Program-made: the position numbers and the translations under genes
The notes under the pieces: generated by a model
What the model was told of the DNA's origin: nothing
The model's input: only the letters and a program-made list of their open reading frames with translations
Database searches by the model: none
Assembly (NCBI GenBank): GCA_019925095.2
Contig: CM034411.1
Coordinates: 8,268,001 to 8,332,000, forward strand
DNA length: 64,000 nt
Reading direction: 5' to 3'
Origin: Dendrolimus kikuchii
Lineage: Eukaryota > Arthropoda > Insecta > Lepidoptera > Lasiocampidae
Shown: positions 12,405 through 24,300 of the stretch, piece after piece
Layout: the number at the start of each line of letters is the position of its first letter
How positions within the stretch are numbered: position 1 is the first letter of the stretch

Positions 12405-15204
12405 GTAACACATATCCATTCATGTTTATATCTTTTATAGTTGGTAAGGTTAGTGTAAGTAGCAATATGTGAATGAATGAGGTCTATGGGACTCCACGTG
12501 CAAGGGCAGGCGGGTTTGGCAGGGTTGGTCTTGCATCCGCATTCCCGAAGCCCTGCCATAAAGTCGAGGGGGTTTTAATGGGTGTCTCTGACTCGGGTGG
12601 CTATAGCATTTCCTAAGAAGTACTATTATGACCCCAACGTGGCGAATCTCACACGAGTCCTCATTCGGATTTCCCCTCGTTAAAAAAGAAAAAAGTAGCA
12701 ATAAATTTTAATATTGGTTAACTAAGTACGTCAATCATTACGCGTAAGCCACGCAAGAGGACGTAATGCGAGGACGGGTCGACGTGTTTACCGTGCAGTG
12801 TAATTTTATCCTTAATAGGTGAATCACAAGAGTTTATATTGTATATCAATAAACAAAAGCGTCTCCCGCCCGGCTCCCGTCTTCTATGTTCTATATTTTA
12901 ATATGTAAAATATACACTATGCTTCTTACATTAGGAATAAAACCATTGTGAAGCGGTAGCACGTCTTGTATGTCTGTTTGGACTGCATATTATTAATTTT
13001 GAATGTAAGAAAGAAGTTTTTGATTGCGTAGAATCTAAAGTGGATATAAATAAGGAAATGAAGTTTTAAATTGACCCTCAGCAAATTGTTAGTTTATTTA
13101 ATCAGTGCTAGTCTAGCGGAAGCGCTAGGGCCTGCTATGTTGATAATACGTGTTAATTTTTTTTTTAATTGTGTTAATTTATCTATTTTATATTATTACT
13201 AGAGTTTACCCCGCGGCTGCTGTTTGAAGAGCAGGCGTTAATACAGGTTACAATGTATTATATTTGTGCCATTTGTCCTCGGAAGATTTACTTCATTATT
13301 ATTATTATCTATTCATCTTCATTACCCTATCTCCCGAGATGAAAAATATTTATGTCCATTTTCGGTATTCAGATAGACAGATCGAGTTACTATCGTATTT
13401 TTTTTATAGATTATGAAATTTTATATCTATAAACTTGAGAAATAATTGGTCTCCCATACAAACTTTTATCCTCTATTTCAACTCGTTCTAGTTTTAATTA
13501 TATATCCCCGTCTATCTCTCTGTAAACTACATAAAAGACCAAAACTACTGAAACTACCGAAACAACCAAAACTACCACAACTACCAAAACAACCAAAATT
13601 ATATATTAGGTTGGGGAAAAAGTTTCTTCGCATTGTATATAAAAATTCAAAAGGTTTTTTTATAAAGTTTATTTACATTTTACTAAAGTATGTAGGTGCC
13701 ATTTTGTTGGATAACTTTTTGCCATCTTGTAGGTAGGGACGTGATCCCATTGCTATAAAAATTTTGGACCCACTGATCAAAAAACTGCGACAAGTGGTTT
13801 TGGTAGTCCTCTCGTGATGTTAACCTGACACTGCCTAAGGAATTCTGCAGAGACCGAAACAGGTGAAAATCTGAAGGTGCAAGGTCAGGACTATACGGTG
13901 GATACATTAACACCTCCCAGCCAAACTCTCGTAATTTTTGCTGAGTGGCTAAAGTTGTGTGAAGTCTAGCGTTATCATGATGAAAAACCACACCCCTTCT
14001 GTTGATTAATTCCGGCCACTTTCTCTCAACTTTTTGCTTTAATCTCCTCAGTTGTTTGCAGTACAGTTCAGAATCGATGGTCCTGCCTGGCGGTAACAGC
14101 TCATAATGACTAATGCCCATCCAATCCCACCATAAACACAGCATCACCTTGTTGCGAGTTAACCCGGGTTTCGCCAGAGTCTGTGAAGCCTGACCGCCCA
14201 TTGTGCACATTTAGAATATTTTTAGGCTATAAGATTTTTTGTTTTCTGTAATGGTGTACAATAAAGTGTTATCTATCTATCTTTTTCGCACGTTCTTGTC
14301 GTACGTGATCCACTTGTCATCACCAGTTATCAGCTTCTTCAAAAATGATTTGGTTTCATTACGTCGTAATAAAGAATCACAAATGAGTACACGGTTCATT
14401 AGGTTTCTTTCAGTGAGTTCATGGGGCACCCAAATATCGAGCTTTTTTGTGTACCCAGCTTTTTACAAATGCGCGAAAAGCGTTTTGTGGTCAATTCCCA
14501 GTTCTCTAGCTACATCGTAACTACTAATATGCCGATCTTGCTCCACTTTTTCAAAAATGGCATCAATTTTGTCCTTAACAGGGCGACCAGAGCGATGTGC
14601 ATCTTTGATAGCAAAATTTCCGGATTGAAAACGCTTAAACCAAATTTGCGCTACTCTCACAGATACTGAATTAGGTTCATAAACATCACAATTTTTTTTC
14701 GCGGCTTGTGTTGCATTTTTACCTTTTTTTTTAGTAAAATTTTAAAATGTATAGAATTTCTTCATTAGATTCACTCATTTTAACAATAAGAAAAACAAAT
14801 GAAAATCACACATTTTCTTAATTTGAATTTGGAATTGTCTTCTTTAAAATTAAAACTTTTTAATGATACCAAAACCAGCAAGATACAAATGGTATAGCCA
14901 AAGATATCTTATTACAAGTTCATACATACTATATGCGAAAAGACTTTCCCCAACCTATTATATTCTATAATTTTCTGGGATAACCTTTATATAAATCTGT
15001 CCCAAAATTTATCTTATAATCCGGGATGAAAGTATCCCTTGTCCACCCTCGGTATAAAATTTACATATATACCGAATTTCAGCCAAATCGGTCCATTAGT
15101 TTTTCCGTAAACCCATAACAAACACAAAGACAAATATATTTTATCCCGGAAACTATCCCATTTTTCGGGATAAAATGTATTCTATGTATTCATTCTCGGC
15201 ATCG

Positions 15205-15244
<40 letters not shown>

Positions 15245-15259
15245 TATATATATATATAA

Positions 15260-15321
<62 letters not shown>

Positions 15322-18300
15322 TGAGTTTCAGCCAAATCGGTCCAGTAGTTTTTCCGTGAAAACGGAACAGACTACTTTCGCATTTATAATATTAACATAA
15401 TTACTTTCAATATTATTGATAATAATGATTTTAATTGTTATTGTTTTTAGTCATACAATAATGTTTTCCCTATATTCGTTATCATCGGAATTACTCTTAT
15501 GGTTTAAAATTATGAAACACCATTTAAATTATGAAATTGCTTATGTTTATGATGAGTCAGGGTTTTACCGTCAGGGTGCAGTCATCATACTTACATATAT
15601 ACCGAGGAATTGCATTTTTAGAATAATAAGTATCCTTAAAATAACTACAACATTTTCTTCTCGTTCGTAACTTACAACGAAGTTTTATAGTTTTAAAAAT
15701 TAAAAAACAGAATTAGATATGTGACATATTCTACAATAAATTCGAAACAATGTTCATTGTAAAAGAGTATGAAAATAACCTAATTGTCATTGATGATACT
15801 TTTATAATGTGAAAGAAATAAATTTAATTACTGTTTTAACAATAATGAATAAATATGGTATTTGATTATTTAAACAATAGATTCATTATTAGACTTGTCT
15901 TTTTGTATGACAGTGAAGCGTGGCCTGTACTTGAACGATACAAGCTGCTGTCACGGAAATGAATATGTTGCGGAGTCACGCGGAAGGACCGCGTCTGGAA
16001 CTCCCGCATCCGCGGCAATCGTCATGTCCGTGACATAGCAGAGAAACTGCAAGAGATTCGCTTACGCTGATACGGCCACGTTTTACGGAAACCGACTAGT
16101 TACGTGGGGAAAAAATGTCTAGTCATGCCGCTTCCGGCAGGTCGTGGTCGAAGGGATAGGTAGGCCCAAGATAAGCTGGCTTGACGTTGTAAAGGATGAC
16201 ATGCATACCAATGTTCTCAATACAATGGATACCAAAGAACGCGTGAAGTTGAGAAGAAAAAGTAGTAACACGGACCCTGGGCGTCGAAGCGAACCCTCAG
16301 AACTCAGATGATTGATTATTTAAAAGTTAACCTCATTACTTGCTGTTATACTCGTGCGAAATTTAGGCGGCGTTGGAGTTTTGCAATGATACAAAGCAAT
16401 TTGATAGTCAAATTTCATGAGGCCAACATATTTAGGTTAGAGTTTCCATCTTGATTTATTTACCATAAATATTTTCCTTGAAATTTTTTGTCTCCTCATA
16501 TGACTGTGTCCTCGATGTTTTTACATCAAGAAATAAGTAAAGTAAAATACAGAATTTGGTATTTTAAGGTTGGAGTGATAATACATAAAACTCTGTATGT
16601 ATATATATATTTATTCTAAGGGCCGGTTTTAAATTGTATGCAGATACTTGGTAAAGATCTCCCGAAGTAATTTTCTGCACCTTTCCTCTCGCATATAATT
16701 CAGCATTTGTCGCCTTGCTGATTTTGAAAATATTGCAATTCTTAAAAGATAAAATGACGGAATCCCTGTTGTGAACTTTTAATCTATAATATTATAAAAT
16801 TCTAAACATGTTGTGTCTACATTGAAGCTTTTTAAAAAAGAACAACTGGAATAGACTACATAAACGATGGAGAACATGAACACGATGCAATTTTATTTAG
16901 ATTTCTTGCGTGTTTGTCTGTTTGTTCAGGATTCACGTAAAACCTACTAGGCCTATTTCGATGCGGTTTTCGCTGGTTGACAGCAAATTCTTAGACTTAA
17001 ACTCCGCGCTATTTTTTTCTCCGGGAGCCCCGCGGGAATTTTTCTGGGAATTATTTAAAATGGCCAGATTAAAAAAAAATCGAGTTTCAATGTGATTTTT
17101 TTACTGATCGATAGCAAATTTAGTGTAATAAAATGTGTGATATGTTTTTCCCTCGAATCCCTCGGGAATTTTCCCAGAAGCGGTTTGAAGTTGTTCGGAT
17201 GCAACAGTCTCCACTGAAGCGATAGCTTACATTCTCGTTTTAAACGTTGCGATACTTTGTGTCCCGGATATCCCGCGAGAATTTCAAGTCAAGCGTGGAC
17301 GAAGTCGCGGGCTTATTCTAGTTTATAAATATATAATAAAATATACTTACGTTGGGAAAGGTTGGGAGACATATCGAATAATTTTGTTGGTAATTTTTAT
17401 TTATAAGTATTATCGATTATTTAATGAATATAAATACATGTTGAATATCTTTCCATTCCTTTAAAAGCCACTAAAACTTTAATAAGGGGGATATTTGTAA
17501 GAAATACCGATGCCCTTTGTAAGATATGAAATGAGCCTAGCAATATGCATACTATATAAAATGTAAAAATAACTGTTTTTTCGTCACAGCTTTGGTCGTG
17601 AAGAAATTTTGATTAAATTTCTTGTATAGGCATTTCAGGCGTTAAAAAACCCCAAAATATACAATTTCACTTAGAACTGAATTATATAGTATTTCTTTTT
17701 TAGTATCAGTGGTTATAAGCTTTTAAAGGCTTCGTTTGCCTAACCATTGTTTAAAATTAACAAAGATTCCATACAAGTAATGTCAAAATTCAACTGATGG
17801 TAGGGCAAGATAATGAATAGTAAGATATAAGAACCAGCCATATATATAGGATGTCTTTGTATGTCGTATAAAACACATAATACAATTTTATATTCTAAAG
17901 TGTTCTGTGCATAAATGCATTTATTTTATGTAGAATTTGATCAGTTGAATATGTTTTGCAGGTGGAATGTCCCCTGTGTATGGAACCCCTGGAAGTGGAC
18001 GACCTTCACTTCTACCCGTGCACATGTGGATACCAAGTAAGTATTCAAATTATGGTTTAGACATTCTATTATTATTAATGTCAGATATAATCTGGTAAAT
18101 ACGGAAATATCTGCTAAATTTTATAAGCCGCGCGCATAAGGTTTGCCGATGGCTGGAAACACCCCCCCCCCCCTCCCCCCCCCCCCTCCCACTTCCACCG
18201 ACCGAGTCCCGCGCTCGTCTGGTCAGTAGCGCTAGGAACGCAGCCGATACGCACGTATAATATTTTCTTTCTGTAGGTCAAAACAGTGATAGCGACTCTA

Positions 18301-21300
18301 CTGAACTAGAAACACACTGAAAGTGATTCGGTTATGTCTGATTTAATGGACTTTAATGATTAAACTATTATTTTACGGCTTAGTTTCATTCATTAAATAT
18401 TAATACATAATAATATATAATCTACGTAATAACAACAGCGTTTTTTATTTAGTAAATTTTTTTTTTCCTTAGTTGCCTTTTTGATACCTATGGTAAGAAA
18501 CTGGTGGCCAAACAACAAATTTGACCGAGATTATTTTTTATTAGTATTATGTAAAGTATTTACAATAATAAATTTATTGCAACAACTATTTATGTACTTT
18601 TTTTTGTCAACCCTACCGTCCATCGACGCGTGACATCATGAGGCTATCGGCAAACCTTCTGCGCAAGGGTAGTGGTCATATCTTATGCAACTTAACCAAG
18701 CAGCAACAGTTTCCCAAATTATAAAATCTTATTCTGGTTGAAGCTATATGAGCTCCCACTAGGACGCGTAATCTTCCCTTATTGGAATCTGCTTTGAAAC
18801 ACGAACATGCAGTAAATTCCGCCACTCTGGCGATCAACTCATGAGCGGAATATGTACAAAAAGTCTTTAGTAAACATAGATAACTTAGCCTAATTCCTTG
18901 AGTTAACTCGGGTGTAGGTCACTGCATCAGTTTTGAGTTAACTCAAAATTGCGCCAAGCAGCGCAAAAGGATACCCGCTATATCACACGAAAGCGCACGG
19001 CACTCATACCATATTTCCACTAGCTTTTAGATCTCAGACATGCAGCATATTAGTTTAGCGCAATAATTAGGTAACAGACATTGACGGAAAAATATTTACA
19101 TAATAACAAAAACAATTTGCGTTGTATTGCGCTAAAGTAAGTTATGCGCTGATACATTTGGAATAAGTGAGTTAATACACAGGCTAAGTGCATTGCATTA
19201 GCGCAATTACGCGATATTTCTCATATCTAGTCTCAGTTAAACTAAGCACATTTATGCAGGGTCTTGAAGGTATCTTAACTAGACATATAATTTATCTATA
19301 CCACTAGCCGTAATTCTCCTATTGATTTTAAATTATAAAATCGATCAGTCTTCTATTTATTCACAAAAGAATAATCTAATTATAAAGAAGAGTTCTTGTC
19401 ACAAATAACAATTAAATCTTTCGATGCAACAGCCTCGAAACCTTGAAATTTTAAAATGGCGAAGAAACATATTACTACAGTCTTATAGTAAAAGTTTATT
19501 CATCGCAGATTCGAAAACGGTCTTTAAATTTCAAGCAATAAAGATCAATATTTAATAACGATACGGTATCCTATAGATCCATTGAAATAATAATTAATCG
19601 ATTTATTAAGTTTATTTTTGAAATATTTTGCCTCTCTCTCATATTATGAAAACTTTATAATATTGTTACAACTCAGGTTCCGACAAAAACAAAACCCACC
19701 TGCATATCTGAAACAAAACACATTTTATTACCTGTCGGCATTTGAACTAATTGTAATTCGTTTATGATCGTCTTCTTTTGTTTACTTATTTATTGGCATA
19801 CGTTTTTAGGGAACAGTCCATTGTTTTATTGTACTCGTTTATGGCCGCTTGCGGCCTAATCGTTAGCCAGGTGTTTCGGATTGCGTCGACTACGACACGG
19901 GCACAATTGTATTTGTGAGGTATGAAACGACAGCCTGATGGGGAGAGGGGGCAGTCAAGCGAGAACCACGATCAAGGCGTGACGTGTGTACAATCGGGAA
20001 TCTAATATTGACGTAGTTTGCGCGTTTTATTGAATTACGACCTTCTGCGTTACGTTTGAATTTGTTGTGTTCGGTTATATTTGTACCTGTGTTATACGTG
20101 TTTGTATAGTTCTAATAAACTCTGTAATAATTCCAACGGCATTTTAATTCGAGTCTCGCAACTCGTAACAATATTCATTGACTTGATATCAAAATACAAA
20201 TACGACTTTCAATCAAAATTGTATTGTAGTTGGTTTATAGTATTTCTAACATAACAGTATTACAGGAAACTAAAAGTTTCCCACGAATTCACATGTTCAT
20301 ATTATGATTTTCGAGGACCGTTTTGTTTTATAGTTGATTGTTAAATTATTCTATTATAGTAAACGTGGTATGTAGGATGAAAGTTACGTGACAAAGAGAA
20401 TGTAAAACTGGAAAATTGATGGGTAGAAATGTATAGGTGGACCAAAAAAGAGATGGATGGATTGTGTGAAGCATGATATCATTTGTGGTGTGATAGAGGA
20501 CGTACATATCGTGCCGACCCCCAATAATTGGAAGAAGGTAAAAGAAAAGAGAGACATATTAATATTAGTATGGATTTTTTTATTATAATCTGTTTGAAGA
20601 AAACTTTAACATGATTGTGTTTGTTTTTAAAAGCTATCTGTGTTATAATTAGGCCACGGAACTAAGATTAACTATTTAAAAACCTGTTTGGTAGAGTTGT
20701 GTGTATGAATTTGTGTCTTTAGTGGGTCAATGATCTATGCATGATTTTTGAATAAATTATCATGCGCATAATTTAAAAAGTTTAGGTTACGATTTGCAAC
20801 GTACAAATAGGCTTAAAAATAATAGATACTAGTTATGAAATATAAATAATAATCTTATACTAATATATAAAGCTGAAGAGTTTGTTTCTTTGAACGCGCT
20901 AATCTCAGGAACTACTAGTCTGATTTAAAAAATTCTTTCAGTGTTAGATAGCCCATTTATCGAGGAAGGCTATAGAATATATATCATCACGCTAAGACCA
21001 ATAGGAGCGGAGCACGAATGAAAAATGTTTCAAAAACGGGGGGTTTTGAAAACAAATTCCACGCGGCCAACGTCGCGGGCACAGCTAGTCTAGTTTTTTT
21101 TTCTTTTATGGCAGGAGTTCAGCAGATCGGCAGACAGCCCACTGGATGGAAAGCGATTACCATCGCCTATGGACATTTGCAACACCAAAGGTGCTACAAA
21201 TGCGCTGCTGCTCTCTTAAGTGAGTCTGGAACCTGGTCACTAATGCCGGAACACAACCCAAAGTTGTTATGGCGGCATGCTCTAGACCAGGGATGGTAGC

Positions 21301-24300
21301 CATCCAGTCGGGCAAATGTCCTACCACCTGGCTGTGGGTTGTTTAGTCGCCTCTTACGACAGGCCGCCCGGTCGCAGGAAATTGTATTCTTTCTCCGTTC
21401 CTGCACGGATAAATCTATCTCTATCTCTATGATCTAGTATAAATAAGATAACTTAACCCAGATAAGGATTATTAATTATGTTGTATTTTATCTATAATCC
21501 TTTAAGATTATAAGTTGAATACTGAGCCTAGGTCAACGAAGTCAATAGGTAAGATTCCCAGAAGGCTAGGTATGTTGCCTTGTTGGATCGCCATACTAAT
21601 TTATTGTCCGAGGTGTGAATCAGACCTCTGATTACCTGAATTTGATCATGAAATATAAAAATGACATTACTTGTATGGAGGTTATATAACCAATAGTTAT
21701 GCCTGATTTCTGTACCTTATTATCTTTTATTTATCTTACCATTCACAGAAAATTACAATTATTTGTACAAAATATGACTGGTAGCTGGGACAGGTTTCTA
21801 TTACTTTCATTCACTCTTCTACCTTACCATTCCATTCCATACTAACCGTGCAAGATGCCGTCGCAAGAAGCGACGTAACAACCCACAGCCAAGTGGTAGG
21901 GTATTTGCCCGTCTGCATGGCCACCACCCCTGATCTAGACTATGCCGCCATTACAACTTTGAGTTTTGTTCCGGCATTAGTGGCCAGATTCCATTTTCTC
22001 TTTAGAGAAGAGCAGTAGCACATTGAAAGCGCCTTTGGTGTTACAAATATCCATAGGCCTGTTTGCTGAACTCGTGCAATAAAAAAAACCATTAATAGAA
22101 AATTTACCATATGTCGGGTTCTATAAGTTACTATCCATTCCTTTGTCTTATAAGACTAAGTATAAGACTAAGATAGATTTAAGGCTATACTATTACTATA
22201 GTAAGAGTATAGCCTTAAATCTGTTAATGTTTCATTATAAATCAAATATCTACTCTTACAGTGTCTGCTAGCAAAGGCCTCCTTTAGCTCGTGCCAGTGT
22301 TGCCTATTGAGGGCAGATCAGAGCCTGTAGCGCCAGCAGTTATCCTGAACTCATGTGCTTTTAACGTGTTATATCTCTATTCATTGCAGATATGCCGGTT
22401 TTGCTGGAATCGAATTCGGGAAGGCGAGAATGGACTATGTCCTGCGTGTCGGAAGGCCTACCCGGAAAACCCAGCAGACTTCATTCCGCTCAGTCAAGAG
22501 CAGGTAAACAATTGTCTAATGCTTCTCGATAAATCTTAAGCAAAACATTCACTGAGTAAAAGATAAATAATCAAAGTCCATTTCATCCACATATTTTGCT
22601 ACGCGATAGATGCGATAGCGATATTTGAAGTGAAGTGGATGTGGTAATTAGAAATACTGTATACATTGCGCCTTCTTTGTGACATGTGAATGGTTGGTTA
22701 TTGTTTTGGATCTTGAGTTTAACAAATTAAATATGGCGAAAATAAAAAGACGTCCATTTATTCTAAAAACTATTAATTAAATAACAAGCTGACCTGGCAA
22801 ACTTCGTACCGCCTTAGATCAATAAATAAAAAAGCTGGATGATAATTGCAGAATGTTTAAACTTTAGTGAAAAATGTGGTCAAAACTTAACCGGAACGTA
22901 CATCAAACGTTTAACATTCAAAACCAAAAAAATGATAAAAAAAACTTCACTTTTAAATTTAATTTTATTTCTGAACGACTTTTAAATTTAATTGATTTCT
23001 AAACGACGTGACGAACATCAAATGTTTGACAGGTAGGAATAGTTTCTAAGGGAAAGCGAATTTGTTGCTTTTACTATACTATACATATTCCAAGCATTTT
23101 TTTCATATTTACTCACCTTTTAAATGTTTCCTGGATTTCCACAAATACCTAATTCAAAACCAAAACGAGCCAAATCAATAACAAACAGCAATTGATTTTT
23201 ACATATAAAAATTTGATGTTGGTGTTGCCAACAGGTAATATGGTATGGTTGATAAATATCTGTAAAGAAGTAAAGCCCCAGGAATATATGTAACAATTTT
23301 TGTTCTATGTTATGATCAATTTTGTACATTTTATCATCTTTTTCAAAATCATCCTCATTCTTAATCATATCTGGTTGTAGAACTTCTGCACAGGTTAACC
23401 GTTTTACATACTTTTCGAGGGCCTGTACTTAAAGATGAAAATAAAATCTTGTAAAGCCTCAGTCTGGTGTCTATCTGGCGGTTAGTTTAGTAGTATTCAT
23501 ATTTTTGAAATTTTCTCCAAGCTCTTGAAAAAATTAAGACTGCGAGACTGATTTTTACACGGCCACTTCTTTCTTATTACAATCAACTCATTACACTTTA
23601 TTACACATGCATGCCTACGCAAAGTAATTTCAAACTGAAAAAGTCTAATTCGTATATGGAGGTAAATCTAATATCAAAACCACTGTGCCAACCGCTGTTG
23701 TGTTCAAAGGTTGCGGCAATAAAGACGGAGAAGAAGGCCCGCGAAGCGAAGCGGCGCAACAAGACGCTGGAGTCGCGGCGGGCACTAGCCAATGTGCGCG
23801 TCGTGCAGAACAACCTTGTCTTCGTTGTGGGCCTGCCCGTGCGCCTTGCGGACCCGGAGGTACACGTACTGCCATATAATACCATCATCGACCATCACCC
23901 ATCATTCGCTATTCACCAACATCCACCATCCGCCTACATCCACCATCCGCCAACGTCCATCATCTATAATATCCAATATCCAACATCGACTACTTTTCGA
24001 TGTTGCTGGGGGGTAGCATTTACGCATCCCCTCGGACCTTAGGGGAGGTCTACGAAGGGTATGTGGGGCTCTTAGGTGCTGGCTCTGCACACAACTTCAC
24101 TGAGGATGGAGTTGTAAGGTGCCGGCCGCTAAAATACCCACTATACATCAACTACTTTTGTATTATTCTTTATCCAAGATCAACTACCTATGCAACATCC
24201 ACAATCCAGCATGTACTATCCAACATCCACTATCCAGCAACTGCTATCTAATAACCATTACATGTTCCATTGTGCAGTGTGAAATTAGCGAAAATAGTTT

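Larger units (their letters stand above)
13609..14955 (-). mobile_element. mariner DNA transposon, decayed
   Basis: Inverted ends GGTTGGGGAAA...CTTCGCAT and GGTTGGGGAAAGTCTTTTCG, flanked by TA on both sides (13607-13608, 14956-14957), the mariner target duplication. 1347 bp including a 90-bp foreign insert; about 1.26 kb without it, the normal mariner size. Carries one degenerate transposase gene. Confidence 0.92.
13199..15395 (-). mobile_element. Helitron H2 with mariner inserted
   Basis: Reverse copy of the H2 element at 27980. The 3' end CTAG then T appears as A-CTAG-AGTTTACC at 13198. The internal GAGCAGGCGTTAATACAGG, CCGGGATGAAAGTATCCC and CAGCCAAATCGGTCC blocks are all shared. The 5' part near 15370-15395 keeps CTTTCGCATTTATAATATTA but the terminal bases are decayed. 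A mariner (13609-14955) splits it. Without inserts it is about 850 bp, no coding. Confidence 0.75.

Noticed and set aside
15153..15335. Tyr-Ile repeat peptide
   Set aside because: Pure translation of an (AT)n microsatellite; the same holds near 57245 and 62749-62961.
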